Part shown: piece after piece, positions 9,643 through 17,766 of the stretch
Layout of the letters: the number at the start of each line of letters is the position of its first letter
Numbering within the stretch: the first letter of the stretch is position 1
Assembly: GCF_035974275.1 (NCBI RefSeq)
Contig: NZ_CP142422.1
Location: forward strand, 744,001-808,000
DNA: 64,000 nt
Direction of reading: 5' to 3'
Origin: Chryseobacterium sp. MYb264
Lineage (GTDB): Bacteria; Bacteroidota; Bacteroidia; Flavobacteriales; Weeksellaceae
Program-made: the position numbers and the translations under genes
Notes under the pieces: model-generated
The model's input: the letters and a program-made list of their open reading frames with translations, nothing else
Database searches by the model: none
Told to the model about the DNA's origin: nothing

Positions 9643-9679
9643 TGGTACCATAGAACCATCCGGCAATATACTACTTTTG
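9643..9679 (+). promoter_or_regulatory. Biotin operon promoter with likely operator
   Basis: An exact -7 element TACTTTTG lies at 9672-9679, 17 bases before the ATG of the first operon gene. No TTG is present about 19 bases upstream; the place is taken by the perfect palindrome TGGTACCA (9643-9650) and a direct repeat of ACCAT (9649-9653 region and 9655-9659). A missing -33 box together with a repeat at that place would suit an activator such as the divergent MocR protein. The element match is direct; the regulatory reading is inference. Confidence 0.5.
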
Positions 9680-9696
9680 AACCAAAACAAAAGAAA

Positions 9697-10320
9697 ATGG
9701 AATTTTACAATCTTTTAGACAAAATAGTTCAGCACGATGAGACTCATGCAAAATGGCTGAACACACTTTCATTCATGGAAAATGCGGGAGCAAGAAAAAT
9801 TTCCGCTTGCGAACATTCAACAAAAGTAGATTTAATTCAATTAAAGCATGCGGCAGAAGAGCATCGTCATGCTTATTATTTGAAAAAACAAATTCTGAAA
9901 ATTAATCCGAATTTTTGTAAAACCTACGAAAAAAATGAAGTTTTAGCATCGATTGCAACTAAACAATATCTTCATTCTTTAGACATCAAAGCGTGTAAAT
10001 ATCTTCAACAAGTTTTCAAACTATCAAAAGAAGAATTGAAATATGCTGCTTATCTATTTGTTACTTATGCCATTGAAGTTCGTGCCGATGAATTATATCC
10101 GGTTTATCAGGAAATTCTGACAAAAACTTCGTCAAAAATTATGGTTAAGTCTATCATTTTGGAAGAAGAAGGACATTTGGAGGAAATGATCAATCAGCTT
10201 AATAAATTCTCAGACGATTGGAAGACGCATGCAGAAGTGATTTTAAAAATTGAAAAAGCGCTTTACGAAGAATGGATTCATGCAATCTCTAGCGACATTT
10301 TAGGCAGGAAGTATGCGTAA
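9697..10320 (+). CDS. Ferritin-like di-metal protein, first gene of the biotin operon
   Basis: A 207-residue, mostly helical soluble protein with no name I recognise. The ligand pattern of ferritin-like di-iron proteins is visible: Glu28, then Glu55-x-x-His58 (AEEHRH), then Glu127 or Glu132 (AIEVRADE), then Glu157-x-x-His160 (EEEGH). The two halves have nearly equal spacing, as in a four-helix bundle. Its stop codon overlaps the bioF start by 8 bases, so it belongs to the biotin operon. No bioC, bioH, bioW, bioI or bioZ is seen in this cluster, so an oxygenase role in providing the pimeloyl chain is a possible but untested function. Iron storage or a protective role would be alternatives. Confidence 0.7.
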   Translation: MEFYNLLDKIVQHDETHAKWLNTLSFMENAGARKISACEHSTKVDLIQLKHAAEEHRHAYYLKKQILKINPNFCKTYEKNEVLASIATKQYLHSLDIKACKYLQQVFKLSKEELKYAAYLFVTYAIEVRADELYPVYQEILTKTSSKIMVKSIILEEEGHLEEMINQLNKFSDDWKTHAEVILKIEKALYEEWIHAISSDILGRKYA

Positions 10321-11422
10321 TCATTTTGATTATTTTGAAGAAACCTTAATTCAAAGAAAAGAAAGCGGGACCTTGAGGGTTTTAAAAGAAAAACCGGAAG
10401 GGATCGATTTTTATTCTAATGATTATTTAGGGCTGGCAAGAAATTATGAATTTAACCAATTATTGTTAAAAACGGTAGCTGAAAATCCGGAACTGCTTTG
10501 CGGAAGCTCCGGTTCAAGATTAATAAGCGGAAACAGTTTTGTCGTTACAGAAGTCGAAGACTATATTGCTCATGAACACCAGTATGAATCGGCTTTAGTT
10601 TTTCCCTCCGGATATAATGCCAATCTGGCTCTGTTTTCAACGCTTCCGACCCGCCATGATACAATTATCTTAGATGAGCAGATTCACCGTTCGGTTCATG
10701 ATGCGTGCAGAATGTCGTATGCTAAAAAACTGAAGTTTAAACACAATGATCCCGAGCATTTAGAAAATATTCTGAAAAGAAACAACGAAGGCTGCTATGT
10801 CGCTATAGAAAGTCTGTATTCGATGGATGGAGATATTGCCCCGATTCAGGAAATTTTTGAAATCACAGAAAAATATAAAGCTTATTTGATCGTGGATGAA
10901 GCGCATGCTTTTGGTGTTTTTGGCTATGGTTTGATTGATCAATTTAACTTGCAGGAAAAAGTTTCAGCCACGGTCATTACTTATGGAAAAGCTTTGGGAA
11001 CGCACGGCGCCGCTATCTTAACGAAAGATCTGCTTAAATCTTATCTCATCAATTTCGCATCACCTTTTATCTACACCACTTCGGCGCATGATTTTCTATG
11101 GATGAGCATTTTGAAAGGATATGAGTTTATAAAAGCAAACAGTCAATTATCAATTGATTTACAAAAAAATATTAAAATTTTTCGTGAACAAAATTTAGAA
11201 AGTCCATCTTCTGAAAACAGCCCAATTCAGGCAATTATAATTCCGGACAATCATCAATTGAGAAGTCTAAAAGAAACTTTATTGGAGAATGGATTCTTAA
11301 CGTATGCAGTTTTTAGTCCTACGGTGAAAGAAGGAGCGGAAAGGTTGAGAATCTGTCCGCATAGTTTTAATACAGAGGAAGAAATAGTGGAATTAACAAG
11401 AATTATTAAAGAGTTTATTTAA
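10313..11422 (+). CDS. bioF: 8-amino-7-oxononanoate synthase
   Basis: A 369-residue PLP enzyme of the alpha-oxoamine synthase family, which condenses pimeloyl-ACP/CoA with L-alanine to give KAPA, the first committed ring step of biotin synthesis. Seen are the N-terminal FYSNDYLGLARN block, the glycine-rich GSSGSRLISGN, the PLP-aspartate motif VDEAHAFGVFG (about residues 190-200) and the lysine in TYGKALGTHGAA (near residue 225). The start overlaps the previous gene by 8 bases. Position within bioF-bioD-bioB-bioA makes bioF more likely than the close paralogue Kbl. Confidence 0.92.
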   Translation: MRNHFDYFEETLIQRKESGTLRVLKEKPEGIDFYSNDYLGLARNYEFNQLLLKTVAENPELLCGSSGSRLISGNSFVVTEVEDYIAHEHQYESALVFPSGYNANLALFSTLPTRHDTIILDEQIHRSVHDACRMSYAKKLKFKHNDPEHLENILKRNNEGCYVAIESLYSMDGDIAPIQEIFEITEKYKAYLIVDEAHAFGVFGYGLIDQFNLQEKVSATVITYGKALGTHGAAILTKDLLKSYLINFASPFIYTTSAHDFLWMSILKGYEFIKANSQLSIDLQKNIKIFREQNLESPSSENSPIQAIIIPDNHQLRSLKETLLENGFLTYAVFSPTVKEGAERLRICPHSFNTEEEIVELTRIIKEFI

Positions 11423-11441
11423 ACGTAAAATAATCACATCA

Positions 11442-11466
11442 TTTGTCATTCCGCAGGAATGACAAA
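11442..11466. repeat. Short palindromic intergenic repeat between bioF and bioD
   Basis: A perfect inverted repeat: TTTGTCATTCC (11442-11452), three bases GCA, then GGAATGACAAA (11456-11466). The same TTTGTCATTC arm occurs in a longer imperfect hairpin at 30173-30229, so this looks like a member of a dispersed palindrome family. No T-run follows. It lies inside the biotin operon and overlaps the longest possible bioD reading frame start (11459). Confidence 0.75.
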
Positions 11467-11482
11467 CTGGATGGATAAAAAT

Positions 11483-12121
11483 ATGAAAATAGAAATACAA
11501 AGTAAAAAACAAAAAATCCTATTCGTCACAGGCATCGGAACCGAAGTAGGAAAAACCGTCTGTTCGGCAGTTTTAACGAAATGTTTTAATGCAGATTATT
11601 GGAAACCAGTACAATCAGGAGATTTAGATTGTTCGGACAGTATGAAAATTAAGAATTGGGTTGGAGAAAATACAATTTGTCATCCCGAAACTTATCGCTT
11701 TCAATTGGCTGCGTCACCACATCAATCGGCTAAGGAAGAGAGAATTATGATTGATTTAGATGAATTTAAACTTCCTGACACTCAAAATAATTTAATTATA
11801 GAAGGAGCAGGAGGATTGATGGTTCCTTTAAATAATAGAGATTTTATGATTGATTTAATTGAGAAATTAAACATTCCTGTCGTTTTGGTTGTCCGAAATT
11901 ATTTAGGATGCATCAATCACACTTTACTATCCATTTTAGTTTTAAAACAAAAAAATATAAAACTGGAATATATCATTATTAACGGAAATTTTCCTTTTGA
12001 AACCGAAAGAATTATCTGTGAAAATATTAACCCTGAAACGAAAATTATAAGAATTCCAGACATCGAAAATTTAACAAAAGAAAACATAGAAAGTATTACA
12101 AAACAATTAGAAAATAGATGA
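11483..12121 (+). CDS. bioD: Dethiobiotin synthetase
   Basis: An ATP-dependent carboxylase that closes the ureido ring of dethiobiotin from DAPA and CO2. The P-loop is GIGTEVGKTVCS close to the N-terminus; the conserved KPVQSGD (after the P-loop), EGAGGLMVPL and VVRNYLGCINHTLL blocks follow. The reading frame is open from an ATG at 11459, but that start lies inside a palindromic repeat; the ATG at 11483 (MKIEIQSKKQ...) gives about 212 residues, close to the usual length. The stop overlaps the bioB start by four bases (ATGA), so the two are translationally coupled. Confidence 0.9.
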   Translation: MKIEIQSKKQKILFVTGIGTEVGKTVCSAVLTKCFNADYWKPVQSGDLDCSDSMKIKNWVGENTICHPETYRFQLAASPHQSAKEERIMIDLDEFKLPDTQNNLIIEGAGGLMVPLNNRDFMIDLIEKLNIPVVLVVRNYLGCINHTLLSILVLKQKNIKLEYIIINGNFPFETERIICENINPETKIIRIPDIENLTKENIESITKQLENR

Positions 12122-13134
12122 GAGATAAAACAAAATTGAGAAATGATTGGACAAAGCAAGAAATCGAGGGAATTTACAATCTTCCGCTCCTCGAATTGAT
12201 CTATAAAGCAGCAACCGTTCACCGTGAATGGCACAATCCTGAAGAGGTTCAGATGTCGACTTTGCTTTCTATAAAGACGGGTGGCTGTCCTGAAGACTGT
12301 TCCTATTGCGGACAAGCGGCTCGTTATCATACGAATATAAAGGTTCAGGCGTTACTTCCGACGGAGCAGGTTATTGCACATGCTCAAAAGGCAAAAGATA
12401 ATGGTTCGTCCCGTTTTTGCATGGCTGCAGCATGGCGTGAAGTTCGTAACAACCGGGATTTTGACCGAGTTATCGATATGGTAAAAGGGGTGAATGAATT
12501 AGGCATGGAAGTTTGCTGTACCCTGGGAATGTTAACAGAAGAACAGGCAATTCGCCTTCAGGAAGCTGGTTTGTATGCTTATAACCATAATCTTGATACT
12601 TCGGAACAATATTATGAAGAAATTATTTCGACAAGAACTTTTGACAATAGAATTAATACCATTAATAATGTAAGAAAAGCGGGAATTACTGTTTGTTCAG
12701 GCGGAATTATCGGCCTTGGAGAAACAAATGCAGACCGAATTTCAATGCTTTTAACATTATCAACCATGCCAAAACATCCCGAATCTGTTCCGATTAATGC
12801 ATTGGCGAGAGTAGAAGGAACTCCGTTGCAGGACAACGAAAAAACGAACACGTGGGAAATGGTGAGAATGATTGCTACGGCGAGGATTATCATGCCTTCA
12901 TCGATGGTTCGATTGAGCGCCGGAAGAATTGAAATGACAGAATTTGAGCAAGGTTGGTGTTTTATGGCAGGCGCAAATTCCATCTTCACGGGAGAAAGGG
13001 AAACACTTTTGGTAACACCCAATCCCGGAGTTTCTGAAGATATGCAAATGTTACAAACTTTAGGATTGAAACCGATGAAACGAGCGTCAGAAAAAATAAT
13101 GGAGCAGTTTGAAACCTGGAGTGCTAACGTTTAA
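12118..13134 (+). CDS. bioB: Biotin synthase (radical SAM)
   Basis: A 338-residue radical SAM enzyme that inserts sulfur into dethiobiotin. The SAM cluster motif is CPEDCSYCGQ (CxxxCxxC, about residues 57-65); the conserved AAWREVRNNRDF, YNHNLDTS and RLSAGR blocks are present, the last giving the arginine that holds the auxiliary 2Fe-2S cluster. Length and order match the family. Coupled to bioD by a 4-base overlap and 11 bases before bioA. Confidence 0.97.
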   Translation: MRDKTKLRNDWTKQEIEGIYNLPLLELIYKAATVHREWHNPEEVQMSTLLSIKTGGCPEDCSYCGQAARYHTNIKVQALLPTEQVIAHAQKAKDNGSSRFCMAAAWREVRNNRDFDRVIDMVKGVNELGMEVCCTLGMLTEEQAIRLQEAGLYAYNHNLDTSEQYYEEIISTRTFDNRINTINNVRKAGITVCSGGIIGLGETNADRISMLLTLSTMPKHPESVPINALARVEGTPLQDNEKTNTWEMVRMIATARIIMPSSMVRLSAGRIEMTEFEQGWCFMAGANSIFTGERETLLVTPNPGVSEDMQMLQTLGLKPMKRASEKIMEQFETWSANV

Positions 13135-13145
13135 TATAATAACAT

Positions 13146-14423
13146 ATGAATTTACAGGAACGTGACAGAGCCGTCAACTGGCATCCCTATACGCAAATGA
13201 AAACTGCCGGAAATGCGATTCCCATTGTGAAAGGGAAGGGTGTTTATCTTTTTGATGAAAAAGGAAAACCGTTTATTGATGCCGTTTCTTCGTGGTGGGT
13301 GACGTTGCATGGTCATGCAAATCCGTATATTGCGCAACGGGTTTTTGAACAATTAAATACTTTAGAGCAAGTTATTTTTGCAGGATTTACCCATGAACCT
13401 GCCATTCAGCTTTCTGAAAATCTGTTGAAATTGTTGCCTGAAAATCAGGAAAAAGTTTTCTATTCGGATAACGGATCGACAGCGGTGGAAGTAGCTTTGA
13501 AGATGTGTATTCAGTATTCTCATAATCAAGGAAAGGAGAAAAAGAAAATTCTGGCTTTTAAAAATGCGTATCACGGCGATACTTTCGGGGCAATGTCTGT
13601 GAGCGGAAGAAGTGTCTGGACAAAGCCTTTCGGAGAGATGCTTTTTGAAGTTATTTTTATTGATACGCCGACTTCTGAAAATTTGAAAAGTTTAAAAAAT
13701 CAAGTTGAAAATGTAGCTGATGAAGTTGCCTGTTTTATCTACGAGCCTTTAATTCAGGGCGCTGCGGGAATGTTGATGCATAATCAGGAAGACTTATCAG
13801 AATTAATGAAATTTTGCAAAGAGCAGGATATTCTCCTGATTCAGGATGAAGTTTTTACAGGATTCGGAAGAACAGGAAAATGGTTTGCCGCCAATTATCT
13901 TACAGAACAACCTGATATTATGTGTTTTTCAAAAGGGTTGACAGGAGGAACGATGCCTATGGGAATCACGACTTCTTCCAATGAAATCTTCAATGCTTTT
14001 TTGTCTGATGATAAATATAAAACCTTATTTCACGGGCATTCTTTTACAGCAAATCCGTTGGCTTGTACGGCGGCTTTGGCGAGTATGGAACTTTTATTGA
14101 AAGAAGAAACGTTGACTCAAATTAATCTAATTAGTGAAAAACATTTACAATTTTCCAAGATTCTAAAACAACAGCAAATGGTTGAAAATGTTCGCCAAAT
14201 CGGGACAATTTTAGCATGGGACTTCAAAACAGAAACAGGAACTTCTTATTTTAATGATATAGGAAAACGTCTTTATGAAGAATTTTTAGAGCGTGGAATT
14301 ATCATGCGACCTTTGGGAAATGTGATGTATCTCGTTCCACCTTACTGCATTACTTCAGATGAACTGGATTTTATTTATCGAAATATTTTGAAAGTTCTTG
14401 CGAATTTAAAGTTTGATGAATAA
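13146..14423 (+). CDS. bioA: Adenosylmethionine-8-amino-7-oxononanoate aminotransferase
   Basis: A 425-residue class III aminotransferase converting KAPA to DAPA with SAM as amino donor. It begins with the typical NWHPYTQMKTA block and carries WWVTLHGHANPYI, YSDNGSTAVEVALKM (cofactor phosphate), the PLP-aspartate in LIQDEVFTGFGRTG and the lysine in SKGLTGG (near residue 270). Last gene of the biotin operon, followed by a strong terminator. Confidence 0.95.
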   Translation: MNLQERDRAVNWHPYTQMKTAGNAIPIVKGKGVYLFDEKGKPFIDAVSSWWVTLHGHANPYIAQRVFEQLNTLEQVIFAGFTHEPAIQLSENLLKLLPENQEKVFYSDNGSTAVEVALKMCIQYSHNQGKEKKKILAFKNAYHGDTFGAMSVSGRSVWTKPFGEMLFEVIFIDTPTSENLKSLKNQVENVADEVACFIYEPLIQGAAGMLMHNQEDLSELMKFCKEQDILLIQDEVFTGFGRTGKWFAANYLTEQPDIMCFSKGLTGGTMPMGITTSSNEIFNAFLSDDKYKTLFHGHSFTANPLACTAALASMELLLKEETLTQINLISEKHLQFSKILKQQQMVENVRQIGTILAWDFKTETGTSYFNDIGKRLYEEFLERGIIMRPLGNVMYLVPPYCITSDELDFIYRNILKVLANLKFDE

Positions 14424-14548
14424 TCATATTTTTATTTTGAATTAAATTAAAATTATGCAGCTTTAAAAAGAAAAAGATTTCAAGGAAAGTCTCTTTTGGG
14501 TTGATAATTTAATTTATACTGTATTTCAATAAGAATTGATAAAAAAAT

Positions 14549-14576
14549 AAACCGTCTCGTGTGAGACGGTTTTTCT
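14549..14576. terminator. Bidirectional terminator between bioA and MFS gene
   Basis: A perfect 10-bp stem, AAACCGTCTC (14549-14558) and GAGACGGTTT (14563-14572), with loop GTGT and T-rich sequence after it on the plus strand and A-rich sequence before it. It separates the convergent bioA and MFS genes. Confidence 0.9.
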
Positions 14577-14583
14577 CTATTTT

Positions 14584-15789
14584 TTAGTCTTCTACGAATT
14601 TATTTCCGGCGGCTTTTATTCCAAAATAAAACATGACGATTACGGCAAATAATAGAAAGTAAAAGGAACTTTTCCACGATAGATCCCAATCGTGAAGTTT
14701 TCCGAAAATAGGCGGTCCGCATGCGGCGATTAAATAACCGACCGACTGCGCCATCCCTGAAATTTTGATAGCATTGGCACCGGATCGGGTTCTTAACGAG
14801 AAAAATAAAATAGCCAGACTGAAAGATAATCCGTTGGAAAGTCCCATTAAAGCGGCACAAAAGAAGATCCATTGTGATTCTAAAAAAGCAAGCATTAAGG
14901 TACTTATTAACATCAGGACACAAATAAAAATGATCATTACTTTCTGGTTTTTCATTTTATTGGCAATGATAGGAGCTCCAAAAGTCACGGGCAACATCGT
15001 AATCTGGATCACGAATAATACCCATCCCGTATCTTCCGAATTCATGTGATGATCGGTAAGAAATGCCGGCAGCCAAGCCATAATACAGTAATAAAATAAA
15101 GACTGCAACCCCATGAAAATACTGATATTCCACGCTTGGGAAGATTTAAACATATTAAAATCTGAATGGCTGACCGATGATTTTGCTTGTTGAGTTTTGT
15201 TTTTATTAAAAATCATTTCAATACTTATCACGACAATCGCCAAAAGAGAAATAATCAGCCAAATTCCCAACGAGCCACGCCATCCGAAGCCAGTCCATTT
15301 TCCGATATTGACACTGAAGCCTGACGCCAATGCCGCACTGATATTCATGGAAACTGCAAAAATTCCTGTCATTAATCCAATCTGTTTCGGGAAGTTATTT
15401 TTAACATAACCTGGTGTTACCACATTTCCAATGCAAATTCCCAGTCCGATAAAAACAGAACCCAAAAATAAAGCCCAAAGTGAGCCTGTCACCCTTAAGA
15501 ATAATCCAAAGCTTAAAATGAGTAATGAATAAAGCAAAAATCGATTAATACTGAATTTATGAGAAAATCTGCTCACCAAAACCGAACAGGTCGCGAACAT
15601 AAAAAGTGGAATAGAGGTGAGCATACTGATCTGGAAACTATCAAGTTGAAGAGCTGATTTTACATCACCCAAAACAGGAGATACCGAAATAATTGGCGAA
15701 CGTAAGTTGCTGGAGACGAGCACTACAACCAAAACATTTACTAAAAGCAAAAAGTAGGATACTGTATTTTTTGTTTCGTTCTTTATCAT
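14584..15789 (-). CDS. MFS transporter, CynX/NimT-like
   Basis: About 401 residues with 12 predicted membrane segments. The N-terminal NLRSPIISVSPVLGDV segment and SMLTSIPLFMFA helix are typical of the CynX/NimT (cyanate, 2-nitroimidazole) branch of MFS. The frame is open from a GTG at 15807, but an ATG at 15789 gives a better start and places an exact promoter -7 element (15807-15814, reverse strand) 17 bases upstream. Divergent from an AraC regulator that likely controls it. Substrate unknown; small-molecule export is the likely role. Confidence 0.82.
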   Translation of the reverse strand: MIKNETKNTVSYFLLLVNVLVVVLVSSNLRSPIISVSPVLGDVKSALQLDSFQISMLTSIPLFMFATCSVLVSRFSHKFSINRFLLYSLLILSFGLFLRVTGSLWALFLGSVFIGLGICIGNVVTPGYVKNNFPKQIGLMTGIFAVSMNISAALASGFSVNIGKWTGFGWRGSLGIWLIISLLAIVVISIEMIFNKNKTQQAKSSVSHSDFNMFKSSQAWNISIFMGLQSLFYYCIMAWLPAFLTDHHMNSEDTGWVLFVIQITMLPVTFGAPIIANKMKNQKVMIIFICVLMLISTLMLAFLESQWIFFCAALMGLSNGLSFSLAILFFSLRTRSGANAIKISGMAQSVGYLIAACGPPIFGKLHDWDLSWKSSFYFLLFAVIVMFYFGIKAAGNKFVED

Positions 15790-15804
15790 AATTAAAATTT
15801 CTAT

Positions 15805-15838
15805 CACAAAATTACTTGTGTTATTTTATTTAATTTTG
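15805..15838. promoter_or_regulatory. Divergent promoter and operator of the MFS/AraC pair
   Basis: Two exact TAATTTTG elements face away from each other: one on the minus strand at 15814-15807 for the MFS gene and one on the plus strand at 15831-15838 for the AraC gene. An inverted repeat CACAA-AATTAC-TTGTG (15805-15820) overlaps the minus element and could be the AraC binding site. No TTG lies at the usual distance from either element. Confidence 0.5.
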
Positions 15839-15861
15839 TCAAAATATTAACCTAAAACGAC

Positions 15862-16644
15862 ATGGTTATGAATAACGATAATATTATTGATGACTTAAAA
15901 AAGCCTTATTTTGTTTGGTTTGAAGATAATTGGAAACATGACGATGTTCTTCATTCTCACAAAAAAGGTCAGCTGGTGTATGTGGAAAGCGGATTTCAAT
16001 ATCTGACGATTGAAGAGAAAATTTATCTGCTTCCACAGAATCATGCCGCGTGGATTCCGCCTAATGCAGTGCATAAAACGAATTCTCATTCGGAAAAAAT
16101 AAAATTAATGATCATGTTTTCGGATATCGACAGCCATGAAGATTTTTATCATCAGGAAAAAGTATTCTCTGTACCGCCCGTCTTGAAAGAGATGATCAGG
16201 TATTCTGAAAAGTGGTCTAAAAATTTAGAAAATAATCCTGCTGAATCTATTTTCTTGAAAGCTCTTTTTAGTGAATTACCTCATTTTGTGGTCGATTCCT
16301 TACAACTTCATCTTACTTTGCCAAAGGACAAGCGGTTGTCTAAAGTCATGGAATATCTTCACAATCATTATAACCAAGATTTTAAAATTGAAGAACTTAG
16401 CGACCTGGCAATGCTCTCATTGAGAACATTAGAACGTATTTTTAAAGCAGAAACCGGAATTACACTGAATAAATACCAACAAATTCTACGAATTATCAAA
16501 AGTTTAGAATTATTAAGCTCCATTGATCTTACAGTTTCTCAGGTTGCCTTTGAAGTGGGCTATAAAAGTCTACAGGCCTATACCAGAAGTTTTCTATCGG
16601 TAATGCATTGCAGACCGAGTGATTTTGCGAAAATTATTCACTAA
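15862..16644 (+). CDS. AraC family transcriptional regulator with cupin domain
   Basis: A 260-residue regulator. Residues about 15-100 form a cupin-like sensor (HSHKKGQLVYVESG ... AAWIPPNAVHKT), and the C-terminal 100 residues carry the double helix-turn-helix of AraC proteins (IEELSDLAMLSLRTLERIFKAETG ... VSQVAFEVGYKSLQAYTRSF). Divergent from the MFS exporter, its likely target. A second ATG at 15868 could also be the start. Confidence 0.88.
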   Translation: MVMNNDNIIDDLKKPYFVWFEDNWKHDDVLHSHKKGQLVYVESGFQYLTIEEKIYLLPQNHAAWIPPNAVHKTNSHSEKIKLMIMFSDIDSHEDFYHQEKVFSVPPVLKEMIRYSEKWSKNLENNPAESIFLKALFSELPHFVVDSLQLHLTLPKDKRLSKVMEYLHNHYNQDFKIEELSDLAMLSLRTLERIFKAETGITLNKYQQILRIIKSLELLSSIDLTVSQVAFEVGYKSLQAYTRSFLSVMHCRPSDFAKIIH

Positions 16645-16676
16645 ACTTCAATTGAAAAAATAATTATCTTTAAAGT

Positions 16677-17252
16677 ATGGAAAAATTGTGGTTTTGGATA
16701 AGAAAAAATGCTTTAAATATCATTTTATTTCTCTTTTTTATCCTATTTCTCGTAAACAAGGATGTTAAAACATGGGTAATGAAACAGATTGTTTCAACAG
16801 GATTATTGAATTCAAAAATTGAAGATAAAGGAGAGTCAGCTGCTGCTAACTTTATTGTTAGTGACATACAAGGAAAAAGTATTTCTACAAAGGATCTGAG
16901 AGGTAAAGTAGTCTTTATTAATTTTTGGGCATCATGGTGTCCGCCATGCAGAGCGGAATTTCCGTCTATTCAGAAAATGTATGAAAAATATAAAGATAAC
17001 CAGAATGTAGAATTCTTAACTATAAATCTTGATGATGACATAAATGCCGGAAAAAAATTCTTAGAAAAGAATAATTATACCATTCCTTTTTTGGTTTCGA
17101 ATGGAAATATTCCTCAAGAAATTTACAACGGTTCGCTTCCAACGACTGTGGTTCTTGATAAAAATGGTAAAATTAGACTGAAACATACCGGAATGGCAGA
17201 TTATAGCAAAGACTCTTTTTATCAGCAACTTGAAGAATTAATTAAGGAATAA
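16677..17252 (+). CDS. Membrane-anchored TlpA/ResA-like thioredoxin
   Basis: A 191-residue protein with one N-terminal membrane segment (about residues 12-26) and a periplasmic thioredoxin fold. The redox motif is WCPPC (Cys88, Cys91), preceded by VVFINFWAS; the cis-proline is in SLPTTVVLD. It should reduce or exchange disulfides in the periplasm, as in cytochrome maturation or general envelope redox control. It follows the AraC gene by 32 bases, but a near-consensus TATCTTTA just before its start suggests an own promoter. Confidence 0.87.
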   Translation: MEKLWFWIRKNALNIILFLFFILFLVNKDVKTWVMKQIVSTGLLNSKIEDKGESAAANFIVSDIQGKSISTKDLRGKVVFINFWASWCPPCRAEFPSIQKMYEKYKDNQNVEFLTINLDDDINAGKKFLEKNNYTIPFLVSNGNIPQEIYNGSLPTTVVLDKNGKIRLKHTGMADYSKDSFYQQLEELIKE

Positions 17253-17309
17253 AATCATATTTAATGGCAATTTAACAATAGATTTTTCTTTCAAAAAAAA
17301 TTTAAGCCC

Positions 17310-17317
17310 TATCTTTG
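17310..17317 (+). promoter_or_regulatory. Promoter -7 element of the metal efflux operon
   Basis: An exact TATCTTTG lies five bases before the ATG at 17323. In Bacteroidota transcription starts a few bases after this element, so the mRNA would begin at or next to the start codon. No TTG was found at the usual distance upstream. Confidence 0.45.
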
Positions 17318-17322
17318 CGGCC

Positions 17323-17685
17323 ATGTTGAGATGGTTTTCCATAGTATGTTCGATGATTTATGTGCTTGCAACAACCAATGTTGGTGAAGTGTTGAAAGTG
17401 CCTTTATTTGTAGAACATTTAATGGAATATCAAGGAAGTGTCTCCGAATTTTTGGTTGAACATTACGATAATCACAAGAAAGATGCAGATTGGGATACCG
17501 ATCAAAAGCTTCCTTTTATCAATCCGCCGGTTGTCTTGATGGTTCACGCTCAGCTTCCTGAATCTATTTTCCACATCGAAAAAATAAAAGAGATCATTAT
17601 CTCTCAAAAACCAACTGTTTATCAGGAAAAAGACTTTTCCAGCAGTTATCTTTCCCGTATTTTTCAGCCGCCGCGCTTTTGTTAA
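17323..17685 (+). CDS. Small hypothetical protein heading the metal RND operon
   Basis: A 120-residue protein without a family I can name. It starts with a hydrophobic segment that looks like a signal peptide or anchor (MLRWFSIVCSMIYVLATTNVG) and continues as a short acidic and His-containing secreted part (residues about 25-75: EHLMEYQ, EHYDNHKKDADWDTD). It ends with PPRFC. It lies 81 bases before the CzcA-type pump and behind a promoter element, so it is the first gene of that operon. A role in metal handling in the periplasm is suggested only by this place. Confidence 0.65.
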   Translation: MLRWFSIVCSMIYVLATTNVGEVLKVPLFVEHLMEYQGSVSEFLVEHYDNHKKDADWDTDQKLPFINPPVVLMVHAQLPESIFHIEKIKEIIISQKPTVYQEKDFSSSYLSRIFQPPRFC

Positions 17686-17766
17686 TTGATTTTTAATTTA
17701 AATATCAATGTTTTAGATTTTTATCTGAAGCAGTTGATTTCTATTTAATTCAATTAATACATTTTT

